DNA of 64,000 bases from Bacteroides ilei (lineage in GTDB: Bacteria; Bacteroidota; Bacteroidia; Bacteroidales; Bacteroidaceae), in NCBI RefSeq assembly GCF_900128495.1, contig NZ_LT635801.1, positions 1,313,997 through 1,377,996 on the forward strand. Reading direction: 5' to 3'. Under the pieces are notes generated by a model that saw only the letters and a program-made list of their open reading frames with translations, did no database searches and was not told the origin of the DNA. This document shows, piece after piece, positions 42,678 through 50,286 of this stretch. Position 1 is the stretch's first letter; each line of letters opens with the position of its first letter. Both the position numbers and the translations under genes were made by a program.

Positions 42678-43076
42678 TTATTCGTCTTCGTAGTATGGTA
42701 TGCCATGCCTTACCACTGTCTTTTCCATTTCTTCCCACCAGACTTCACTATGGCGGTCGTCGTCAAAATCTATGGATTCATTGTCACCGAGCCGCAGCCT
42801 GTCGCGTGTCTCCATTTCCGTTTCAAACACGATCTGTTCCATCTGTTCGTCCGTAACATGACAGGTGTCGAATGGTTCCGGCAAGGATTCCAGTTCCCGG
42901 CGGGAGAGTTCGGATTTGCCGCAAACGAAAACCTTGTCGTAGAAAGCGTCCTCTTTCGGCGGCAGTTCGGGGTCTTGTTCCGGCAGCATGTCCGGACAAT
43001 CTGAATCGTACAGGTGGTTCTCGCCGCGTTCCTGCGTCTGCCGGTTGTTTTCAAGCTCATACATTGTAAGTTTCAT
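42678..43076 (-). CDS. Strongly acidic small protein (candidate DNA mimic)
   Basis: 132 residues with 38 Asp/Glu against 14 Lys/Arg. Acidic patches are spread along the chain (YDSDCPDMLPEQDPELPPKED, ESIDFDDDRHSEVWWEEME). No signal or membrane helix. Overall charge and size resemble anti-restriction DNA mimics such as ArdA, which are typical leading-region products, but I see no ArdA sequence motif. Monocistronic behind palindrome F. Confidence 0.6.
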   Translation of the reverse strand: MKLTMYELENNRQTQERGENHLYDSDCPDMLPEQDPELPPKEDAFYDKVFVCGKSELSRRELESLPEPFDTCHVTDEQMEQIVFETEMETRDRLRLGDNESIDFDDDRHSEVWWEEMEKTVVRHGIPYYEDE

Positions 43077-43234
43077 TTTTTGAATTATTTTTATGGGTTA
43101 TACAAGTTATTTATTCACGTGGGCGTATCTTTTGTAATTTCTTTCCATGTTTCAATTTGTTTTTAAGTTTTTATTTCCCTCGGTTCGAACGATTACAGGG
43201 AGGGAAGTCCGATGCTTTTTTCTGCCTCGTCTTT

Positions 43235-43349
43235 GCATCATAGGATTTGCGGCAAGGATTCCATGAAAAATACGCTTGGAATGAAATGAGAAGGAAGATT
43301 TTTCATCAGGAAAATCGAAGATGGGCCTTGCGGCAAAGTTTTGAGATGC
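43235..43349 (-). promoter_or_regulatory. Palindromic leader F (diverged)
   Basis: Sequence differs widely from A-E but the plan is kept: GCATC/GATGC at the base, CAAGG/CCTTG, TTCC/GGAA, ATGAAAAAT/ATTTTTCAT, then an apical ACGCTT...AAGGAAG loop like copy A. AAGTTTTG (43336-43343), again nAnnTTTG, sits at the 3' base. Confidence 0.6.
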
Positions 43350-43600
43350 AATCAACTTTGCGGGAAAAAAGTGTCGGGCTTTGCGGTCGTCGGTCCGTGA
43401 TGGTAACTCAATCTACAAGAGGTGGAAGCAGAAGTCTGCTTATAAAAAGGAGTATGATATAAAAGGAGTCATCGGAGGTACAAGGGGCAGATTCCGCTAC
43501 AACCGGGTATGGCCGTCGGCAGACCGTAAGGTGAAAAAAATCCCCCTGCCCAGTCATTGTGAACTGAACAGAGGGAAAAGGTTAAATTTATGAATTACGG
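43350..43600. other. Gene-free stretch right of palindrome F
   Basis: Carries TATAAAAAGGAG (43441-43452) and ATATAAAAGGAG (43457-43468), a tandem pair of the motif that follows other palindromes. No credible gene. Confidence 0.45.
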
Positions 43601-46600
43601 TCAGGCCGCTTTGTCGCCGGCCTCGTGTCCGGAAAGGACTGGCTGCGTGCGTTCCGCCTCTTTCATGCTTTCGTCAATCCGGTGCTGTAAAGCGTTGCAC
43701 TCCTGTTTGAGCCTTGCCAACTCGTCCGCCTTGCTCCACTTACGGGCTATGATTGTCTCTAAGGTAGGTATCTCGCTCTCCAGCTTGGCTATCTTCTGCC
43801 GTTGTTCCTCAATCATGCCGGGCAGCTTTTCAAGGGCGGCTTGCGGGTATCGGGAGGATTCCACGAAGCCCAGAGGCAATGCTCCCGATATGCCGCAACG
43901 GTATTTCAGCCCGCTTACACCCTCGACGAGGAACGTGTTGCGGTAGAATGTACCGCCCATGTCATATTCACTGTACACCGACAGGTTCAATCCGGCATAC
44001 GTGCCTATCGTGCTGATTGCCCCGTTGCGGTAGGTTTTGGAAATGCGGTGCAGTTCCCGTCCGGTCTCTTCCGCCGTAGCTTGTGCGAGGTTCAACAACC
44101 GGGTCGTCCGGTCTCCGGTGTAAGAGGTGATATACTCCCAGTCCTGTGTCATGCGTTCTGCCGCACTCTCGGCCTTTATCATATCTTCCTGATTGGCGGC
44201 TATCTTGCGTTCGGCCCTGATGCGGTCTTTCTTGAAAATGGCCTGTTCCTTTTCGAGCTGCATAATCTTGTTGTCGAGTTTTGTTTTCTCCAACAGGTCG
44301 GTATTTCCCGACAAGAGAGCCACGAACTCGGCGAAGTTCATGCCGTTGTCCTCGTCCATAGCGTCCTCGTCGATACGGCGCACGGCAATCGTGCCGTTGT
44401 TGATTTGGTTAATGAACATCTGCTTGTTCTTCAACAGGTTAAACTTGTAAGCGTCGAGTGTCTTTTCAGTGCCATAAATCACCACGTCCACAGTGTTGTT
44501 TCCCCAGAGCTTGACGGTGTTGCCCTTGCGTACCGCCCTGCCGTTGCGCTGTTCCATGTCAGCGGGGCGCCAAGGTATCTCCAGATGATGCACCGCCACG
44601 GCCCTTTCCTGTGCGTTCACTCCCGTTCCCAACATCGAGGTAGAGCCGAACAACACCCGTACCCTGCCACTGTTCATGTCCGCAAAGAGTTTCTTTCTCG
44701 CCCGTTCGGTCTTGGCGCACTGGATAAACTGGATTTCATCGGCAGGAATCCCCATAGCCACCAGTTTGTCCTTGATGTCGCTGTAGATGTTCCACTCGTT
44801 CGGCTTGTAGGTGGAAAGGTCGCTGAAGACGAACTGTGTACCCCGGTTGGCGGTCGAACGCACGTAGTAGTCGTAGATTGTCCGTGCGCAGATAGAAGCC
44901 TTGTTGTTCCCGTCGTCGCCGAACTTGTCGCCCAACAAGCGCATATCGAGGGACATCTTGCGTGCCACGTTGGTAGCGACAAGCATTTTTGCCTTGTCGA
45001 GATTGTCCGGTTGCGGAATATCCAACCCCAAATCTTCCCATTGTCCGCTGTGTGCAAAGGCGACGAGCCGCCCGATCATTTCCTCTTGTTGGATAGTGGG
45101 CGCACTGGAAAGGAAACGCACGTTTTTGTCCGGCACGTCGAGGTTTATCATGTCGGCGGTACGATAGTCGGTAATCTCCCGCAGGAACATCGCCAGTTCC
45201 GGCACTTTGATATAAGTACGGAAACGCTCTTTGCGCTTTATCGTACCCGTTACGTTCAGCTCGTAATCAGCGGTCTTTTTCGTGAAGATAGCCGCCCAAG
45301 CGTCGAAACAGCTTACTTGTTGCCGTTTGAGTTCCCTCGGACGCAGGTATTTGAACATCACGTACAGTTCGGTCAGCGCATTTACGACCACCGTACCGGA
45401 AAGGAACGTAGCCCCCAAGTCCTTTCCCGTGCGGCGTTGAATGTCCCGAATGGCAAACAAAAGGTTCATCGCCCTTTGCGAGCCTTGTGCGTTGCCGATA
45501 CCCGCTACTCTCGTGTGGCGTGTCTGGAACATCAGATTTTTATAGCAGTGGCATTCGTCCACAAATATGTGGTCTATGCCCATCAAGCGGAAATCGACGG
45601 TATCGTCTTTCCGGCGGTCTATCTTCATCTGCAGTTCGGCGAGCTTGGCTTTAAGGTTCTGTTTCCGGGTTTCCAGTCCTTTCTGCATTCTGCCGCTCCG
45701 GTAGCGCATGGTGGACTGTTCCAACACTTCGAGGCTGCGCTCCACGTCGGCCAGTTCTTCCGAGAATATGTCGTACATGGTTTCTTCGGACTGCGGAATC
45801 TTGCTGAACTGGTCGTGTGTCAAGATAATACAATCCCAGTTATTGTTCTTGATCTTTGAAAATACCTCTTTGCGGTTGGCAGGGGTGAAATCTTCCTTGC
45901 CCGGATAGAGCACCTTGGCTGCGGGATATGCCTTGCGGAACGTGTCGGCAATCTCGTGCACGTTGGCTTTCAGTCCGATAATGAGAGGCTTCTGAACCAT
46001 TCCGAGACGTTTCAACTCATAAGCGGCCACGCACATAATCATCGTCTTGCCCGTGCCGACCTCGTGCCAACAGATACCGCCGCCGTTCTGCTTTATCATC
46101 CAAATGGCGTCCTTTTGCGACGGATAGAGGCTGTCGTAGGAGAACTGCTCGAAAGAGAGGCCGGGGAATGTCTGCGCCGAGCCGTCGTAGTGCGGACGCA
46201 CGTAACAGTTGAAACGCTCGTTGTATGTCCTTACCAGTTCGTCCCGGACTTCCAAAGGCTCGTTGTCGAGCCACTGGTTGAAACGTTCTCTGATTTCCTG
46301 TATCTTGGCGGCGGCTTCCTGTATGGCTTCCTCGTCCGGTACTCGTACCTTGCTGCCATCCCGGTATTCCTCTCTCGTTATTTCGGGAACGGTATCGTGC
46401 AGGGCGTGTACAAACAAGTCCTCGCCGTTGTAGCTGCGCACGGAATAGGTATTGTATGCCACAGGCGAATATCCCTGCAGCCGAATCAAGTAAGTGTCGT
46501 TCACGTCGAAATACATCACGTTCGCACCCACTCCGAAGAGTTCGGAAGCAAAATCGGCGTACAGTTTCGTATCTATCCACCGCTCGCCCATGTTGATGTC

Positions 46601-48577
46601 GAGTTCTTCATAGGGTATCGGTTCGGGTATGGCGTTCTCCAGTGCCTTTGCAGACGCTTCGACCCATTCTTTCTCCTTTCCGGTGAGGTCAGGGAGAAAT
46701 GAAAGTGTCTCTTGCTGCTTGGCTATGACATTTCCGGCAAGGAACTTCCCTTTGTGCTCCCATTCTCCGGCTGCCGGATTGTAGAAGATTTCCCCTTGCA
46801 GGGCTTCGATGATTTCTTCTTCGTCCTTGCCTGTGGCTTGTGCCATGTAGTCCATATCGACCTTGCCGTAAAAGTTCAGACTGCTTGCCAGAGCTTCTAT
46901 TGGTGTGAGCGTTTCCGTGTCGTTTATCTTTTTGAAAGCAACGGGTTCACGCATGATGTCGGCTTTGAAGATGTCCCTGCCGACCTGCATTTCTATCGTG
47001 AACACCTCCGTACCGAGACTGTCGAGCATGATAAACTCCTTGTTGTCGTTATCGTGGAAGAATCCCCATTTGGCAACAAAGGCGTCATATAGGGCATTGA
47101 GTTGTTTACGGAACTCCGGGTACTCCTTTTGTTCTTCCCGTTCCCTGCCGGACAGCTCGAAATACGCCTTGCGTATGGGGAAATAGTCGGCGGCCCTGTC
47201 CGTGTTTACCTTGCCATCGTCCACCGGCACGAAATCGACGGCTGTCTCCGTGTAACGGCTCGACTTGCGGAACCGGAGCGTACCTACCTGCCCCTCGAAA
47301 ACGACCATTGCGCCGTTCTTCATCCATGTTTCCATGTCCTCTGTGTAGGCACGTATGCCTTTGGCTGTCTGCGGCTCGCCGAAAAGAGACATCTGTACGG
47401 GGGCGTTGTCTTGGCCGTGACCGCCGAAAAGAGCCTTGCGAAAATAGCGGTCGAAATCGTATTTGAGCAGTGCGGAAAGGTATTGGGACATGGCGTTTTC
47501 ATCGCCTAACCACTGGTATTTGCGAACGTACTTTCCGAACTGGTTCAGCGCAATGCGACTGTCCGTGGCAAGGGCGGTCTTGGGGAGGGTAAAGATTTTA
47601 TTCGCATAGTCGGTCATTGTTCCTGCCGTGTCGGCCTTTTCCTTGGAGACCTGCAAAAACATCTTCTCCCGTAACGAGAGGGTCGCCTTGCGGCTGTGTT
47701 TCTGGAATATCAAGAGGTCGCTCCCTACCTCTATGCCACTTGTCTGCATGAAAAGGGTATCGGGCAGCCGTAGGGCCGTTATGAGGTCGGCATGGTTGAC
47801 GAGGTACTCGCGCACGAACTTGTTGCCCGGTGTGTCGGCAATTCCTCTCGGCGCAACGAACGCCAGTAGGCCGCCCTCGTTCAACAGCTCCATTGCCTTG
47901 ACAAAAAAGTAGTTGTGTATGGTCTTGGCTGACTGTTCGTACATGCCGCCTTTCTTCCACATTTCCGCATCGAATACCCGGAAATTGCCGAACGGGATAT
48001 TCGAGGCGATAACATCGAAGCTCCCATGCTCCAGATGCTGGTCGGCTATCGTCTCGAAACCTGCCGTTACCGTGGTTGTCTTATCATGCAGAAGCGACAG
48101 GATAAGTCCCGTAAGGCAATCTTTTTCAAAGGCGTAACCGCGAGTGTCGGGCATGGCGACGGGCAGAAAACCGCCGATTCCCGCACTGGGTTCGAGAAAG
48201 GTGCGCATTTGCAGGCCGTTATCCATGAATGTGGCGTGTATCTGCCGGGCTACTGCGTCTATGAGGAATTTCGGCGTGTAAAAAGCGGTCAGGACGGAGG
48301 ATTTTATACTGTCGATGACGGCTTGCCGCATGGCATCGTCATAATAAGGATATGCTTCTATCAGGTCTTGCAACCTGTGGATATGCTCGGCCACATCATT
48401 GCTGACGGTGTGTTCCGTTCCTATGCTCAACACGTCTTTAATACCCCCGAAACCGGAATATCGGGATAATACCTCTTTCTCTTGGTCGGTGGCCTGTCGG
48501 TCGTCGATACGGATTTTCATTGCCGTTGCAATGGCTTCCACGTTTGCCACCAGTGATTTCAATTTGTTGTAACTCAT
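43601..48577 (-). CDS. Giant DNA methylase-helicase (DarB-like, SNF2/DEAD)
   Basis: 1,658 residues. The N-terminal methylase-like domain has AdoMet motif EPSAGIGGF (129-137) and NIPFG (193-197), an NPPF variant. The helicase has HEVGTGKTM near 837 (Walker A), VDECH near 1005 (Walker B) and QRNGRAVRKG near 1341 (motif VI). The end is a long coiled coil. The architecture matches large methylase-helicases of mobile elements, including the P1 anti-restriction protein DarB, by layout. It is the largest leading-region gene and sits behind palindrome G with a good -7 box. Likely protects entering DNA; mechanism not proven. Confidence 0.85.
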   Translation of the reverse strand: MSYNKLKSLVANVEAIATAMKIRIDDRQATDQEKEVLSRYSGFGGIKDVLSIGTEHTVSNDVAEHIHRLQDLIEAYPYYDDAMRQAVIDSIKSSVLTAFYTPKFLIDAVARQIHATFMDNGLQMRTFLEPSAGIGGFLPVAMPDTRGYAFEKDCLTGLILSLLHDKTTTVTAGFETIADQHLEHGSFDVIASNIPFGNFRVFDAEMWKKGGMYEQSAKTIHNYFFVKAMELLNEGGLLAFVAPRGIADTPGNKFVREYLVNHADLITALRLPDTLFMQTSGIEVGSDLLIFQKHSRKATLSLREKMFLQVSKEKADTAGTMTDYANKIFTLPKTALATDSRIALNQFGKYVRKYQWLGDENAMSQYLSALLKYDFDRYFRKALFGGHGQDNAPVQMSLFGEPQTAKGIRAYTEDMETWMKNGAMVVFEGQVGTLRFRKSSRYTETAVDFVPVDDGKVNTDRAADYFPIRKAYFELSGREREEQKEYPEFRKQLNALYDAFVAKWGFFHDNDNKEFIMLDSLGTEVFTIEMQVGRDIFKADIMREPVAFKKINDTETLTPIEALASSLNFYGKVDMDYMAQATGKDEEEIIEALQGEIFYNPAAGEWEHKGKFLAGNVIAKQQETLSFLPDLTGKEKEWVEASAKALENAIPEPIPYEELDINMGERWIDTKLYADFASELFGVGANVMYFDVNDTYLIRLQGYSPVAYNTYSVRSYNGEDLFVHALHDTVPEITREEYRDGSKVRVPDEEAIQEAAAKIQEIRERFNQWLDNEPLEVRDELVRTYNERFNCYVRPHYDGSAQTFPGLSFEQFSYDSLYPSQKDAIWMIKQNGGGICWHEVGTGKTMIMCVAAYELKRLGMVQKPLIIGLKANVHEIADTFRKAYPAAKVLYPGKEDFTPANRKEVFSKIKNNNWDCIILTHDQFSKIPQSEETMYDIFSEELADVERSLEVLEQSTMRYRSGRMQKGLETRKQNLKAKLAELQMKIDRRKDDTVDFRLMGIDHIFVDECHCYKNLMFQTRHTRVAGIGNAQGSQRAMNLLFAIRDIQRRTGKDLGATFLSGTVVVNALTELYVMFKYLRPRELKRQQVSCFDAWAAIFTKKTADYELNVTGTIKRKERFRTYIKVPELAMFLREITDYRTADMINLDVPDKNVRFLSSAPTIQQEEMIGRLVAFAHSGQWEDLGLDIPQPDNLDKAKMLVATNVARKMSLDMRLLGDKFGDDGNNKASICARTIYDYYVRSTANRGTQFVFSDLSTYKPNEWNIYSDIKDKLVAMGIPADEIQFIQCAKTERARKKLFADMNSGRVRVLFGSTSMLGTGVNAQERAVAVHHLEIPWRPADMEQRNGRAVRKGNTVKLWGNNTVDVVIYGTEKTLDAYKFNLLKNKQMFINQINNGTIAVRRIDEDAMDEDNGMNFAEFVALLSGNTDLLEKTKLDNKIMQLEKEQAIFKKDRIRAERKIAANQEDMIKAESAAERMTQDWEYITSYTGDRTTRLLNLAQATAEETGRELHRISKTYRNGAISTIGTYAGLNLSVYSEYDMGGTFYRNTFLVEGVSGLKYRCGISGALPLGFVESSRYPQAALEKLPGMIEEQRQKIAKLESEIPTLETIIARKWSKADELARLKQECNALQHRIDESMKEAERTQPVLSGHEAGDKAA

Positions 48578-48619
48578 AATTTAACCTTGTTTTTGTTTCC
48601 CTCTGTTCGGCCTGTTTGC

Positions 48620-48798
48620 GACCGCAGGGATTATTTTTCTGCCCTTTGAAGGTGGCAGGGACAATCGAACAAGGCTGAAGCGAAAAAATACGCTCGACAA
48701 CGGAGAGGAAGATTTTTACGCCTCACTCGCGGCGTAGCCGGCATTGGCAGGATTGGAACTGCCGGATACCTTTGCGGAAAAATAATACCCCGCAGGTC
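48620..48798 (-). promoter_or_regulatory. Palindromic leader G, best promoter match
   Basis: Base arm: GACCGCAGGGATTATTTTT with AAAAATAATACCCCGCAGGTC. Inside: GGCAG/CTGCC, CAATC/GATTG, GGCT/AGCC, GCGAAAAAAT with ATTTTTACGC, apical CGCTC..GAG. On the 3' arm, TTGG (48744-48747), 19 nt and TACCTTTG (48767-48774) form a near-consensus Bacteroidetes promoter that points away from the methylase-helicase gene in duplex DNA. Confidence 0.7.
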
Positions 48799-48943
48799 GC
48801 TGCAAGGCTGGGCACGGAAACCGACAGCTAAAAGAGGGAGGTATGAGAATGGGTACAAGGGCAACAGGACGAAACGGGCATAGAAAAGGAGAAAATCATC
48901 GTATAACAGGGCATCGTGCCGTCGGCAGACCGAAATACAAAAC

Positions 48944-48968
48944 CCGTATCGAGCCTTACCCGATACGG
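48944..48968 (-). terminator. Terminator of the 49.0-49.9 kb operon
   Basis: CCGTATCG / CGATACGG perfect 8-bp stem, 20 bp beyond the stop of the 48989-49378 gene. Confidence 0.6.
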
Positions 48969-48988
48969 ATTATAGTTTCATTGTACAA

Positions 48989-49378
48989 TCAGTCGATGTC
49001 GTAACCTATCATGTATTCATCGTTGATAAGCAAGTAATAGTAACCGTTCAGACAGCCGCGATATTCCTTGCTAAAACCAGCCATCACATCGCCGTTTTCT
49101 CGCGGCTCGCACCATAGCGTACCGTCATATCCGCGAAAGTCGAAACGCACGGTAGAAAACTGTTTACCCTGTTTCACGGCTTCCCTGAAAAGGTGCATAT
49201 CCACACTACCGCAATATTTTTCGATTGTGGAAAGCCGGATACACTGGCCGTCTATGCGTGTGCCGGTCGTAATGCGGTTCTCGTAAAGGGATTTTTCCAA
49301 ATCGGCATTGGCGATTTTACGCAGCCAGTCATTCGCGTGTGTAGCGAGCTGGGCAAGTTTCTGGTATTTTAAAATCAT
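48989..49378 (-). CDS. Uncharacterised small protein
   Basis: 129 residues from the ATG at 49378 (MILKYQKLAQLATHANDWLRK). Helical N-terminus, then a beta domain with STVRFDFRGYDGTLWCEPRENGD near 75-100. It overlaps the upstream gene by 50 bp, which shows tight coupling. Last gene of a three-gene leftward unit behind palindrome J. Family not recognised. Confidence 0.6.
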   Translation of the reverse strand: MILKYQKLAQLATHANDWLRKIANADLEKSLYENRITTGTRIDGQCIRLSTIEKYCGSVDMHLFREAVKQGKQFSTVRFDFRGYDGTLWCEPRENGDVMAGFSKEYRGCLNGYYYLLINDEYMIGYDID

Positions 49379-49622
49379 TTTCCTGTCCGTGTCCACTGCC
49401 TGCCTCCTGCTCTTGGGACGGGTAATATATCTCCTCGATACTTGCCCAGTTCGTAAAAATATAGCCTCTTTTCCGTTTCCCCGGTGCGACAATGCCGATG
49501 ACATTTTCGTTACGGTTGATAAACAAACGCCTGCGTTTCCCCTCAATCTTTACATACAATGACGTAGGGTTTTGTTCGTTGCGGAGATAGGCTTCCGCCG
49601 GGTGAATAGTAAATGCTTCCAT
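49329..49622 (-). CDS. Uncharacterised small basic protein
   Basis: 97 residues (MEAFTIHPAEAYLRNEQNPT). Basic beta-rich middle (VKIEGKRRRLFINRNENV, GKRKRGYIFTNW) suggests nucleic-acid binding. Acidic tail. Overlaps the next gene. No family recognised. Confidence 0.6.
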   Translation of the reverse strand: MEAFTIHPAEAYLRNEQNPTSLYVKIEGKRRRLFINRNENVIGIVAPGKRKRGYIFTNWASIEEIYYPSQEQEAGSGHGQENDFKIPETCPARYTRE

Positions 49623-49678
49623 ATCTGCAAATCATTAAGTTCTGTTTTTCTCGTTGTTGAATTTTCGGGGCTTGCGGT

Positions 49679-49903
49679 TCAGGGCTTCGGGATTTCGCCC
49701 GTTCTTTGCAGTACCCCGTCCCGATAGAACTCGATAATACCGGGCTTGAAGCCCATCTCGCCGAGGGCTACATACTTGATATAATCCCGGTATTTTTCGC
49801 CGGAAAAGTTCTTGCCGCATAAGTTGTTGAAGAACATCGGGATAGAAAACCCGTCCTCGCTCGACAGCACCACTTTGCCGTCCTGTCTGATTTCATCTGT
49901 CAT
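49679..49903 (-). CDS. Uncharacterised small protein, first gene behind palindrome J
   Basis: 74 residues (MTDEIRQDGKVVLSSEDGFS). Compact, with NNLCGKNFSGEKYRDYIKYVALGE. No signal or membrane helix and no known motif. The gene starts about 107 bp from the proposed palindrome J. Confidence 0.6.
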   Translation of the reverse strand: MTDEIRQDGKVVLSSEDGFSIPMFFNNLCGKNFSGEKYRDYIKYVALGEMGFKPGIIEFYRDGVLQRTGEIPKP

Positions 49904-50010
49904 ACTCGTTTTGTTTTTAAGAGTTCGTTAAACATTGAAAGCCGTTTTTTTCTTTCCCTGCTTTCGCCTTGCGGTGCAGGTCTGTTTTTCGACTTTTTAA
50001 GGCAGAGAGA

Positions 50011-50119
50011 GGATAAAGCATCGGCATAATGAGCCAAACCCGGATAGAAAACCGACTATGCAATGGTCTGTTTTCGCCATCCGAATGGAATGCGGCTTGG
50101 CGTTTATGCGCTTTGTCCT
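50011..50119 (-). promoter_or_regulatory. Palindromic leader J (least certain copy)
   Basis: GGATAAAGC, GCATAA and GCCAA on the 5' side pair with TTGGC, TTTATGC and GCTTTGTCC on the 3' side. ATGG/CCAT lies near the tip. A CTTTG is present at the 3' base but the -7 box is poor (GCGCTTTG). The same TTTCTTTCCCT leader motif lies on the gene side. Confidence 0.45.
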
Positions 50120-50225
50120 ACATTCGCCGACAAAAAGAGAAAGGCAGATCCGCCAACGTGAGAGAGAAAATTGCCGATACAACAGAAAAAAAACGGCGAC
50201 AGGCAGGAGAAACTACCCCGAAAAA

Positions 50226-50256
50226 TTTGCGCCGCAACAGGATTTATGTAATTTTG
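50226..50256 (+). promoter_or_regulatory. Consensus Bacteroidetes promoter for the DUF4143 ATPase
   Basis: TTTG (50226-50229), exactly 19 nt, then TAATTTTG (50249-50256): a full TTTG-N19-TAnnTTTG match, 30 bp before the ATG at 50287. Confidence 0.8.
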
Positions 50257-50286
50257 CAGTCGTATTTCAAAATTGCATAAACAAAT

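Noticed and set aside
43802..45859. 685-residue rightward frame
   Set aside because: It is antisense to the methylase-helicase gene and only reflects its GC-rich third positions; no domain or leader supports it.
25867..50119. Palindromes as integron attC sites
   Set aside because: attC sites lie at the 3' side of each cassette gene and carry RYYYAAC/GTTRRRY core boxes. These lie on the 5' side of genes, lack those cores, and no integron integrase is seen.
25867..50119. Palindromes as ordinary transcription attenuators
   Set aside because: No leftward -7 box (CAAAnnTA on the + strand) was found to the right of copies A, C or D to drive such a leader, and no U-run follows the stems on the gene side. 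Not fully excluded for B and J.
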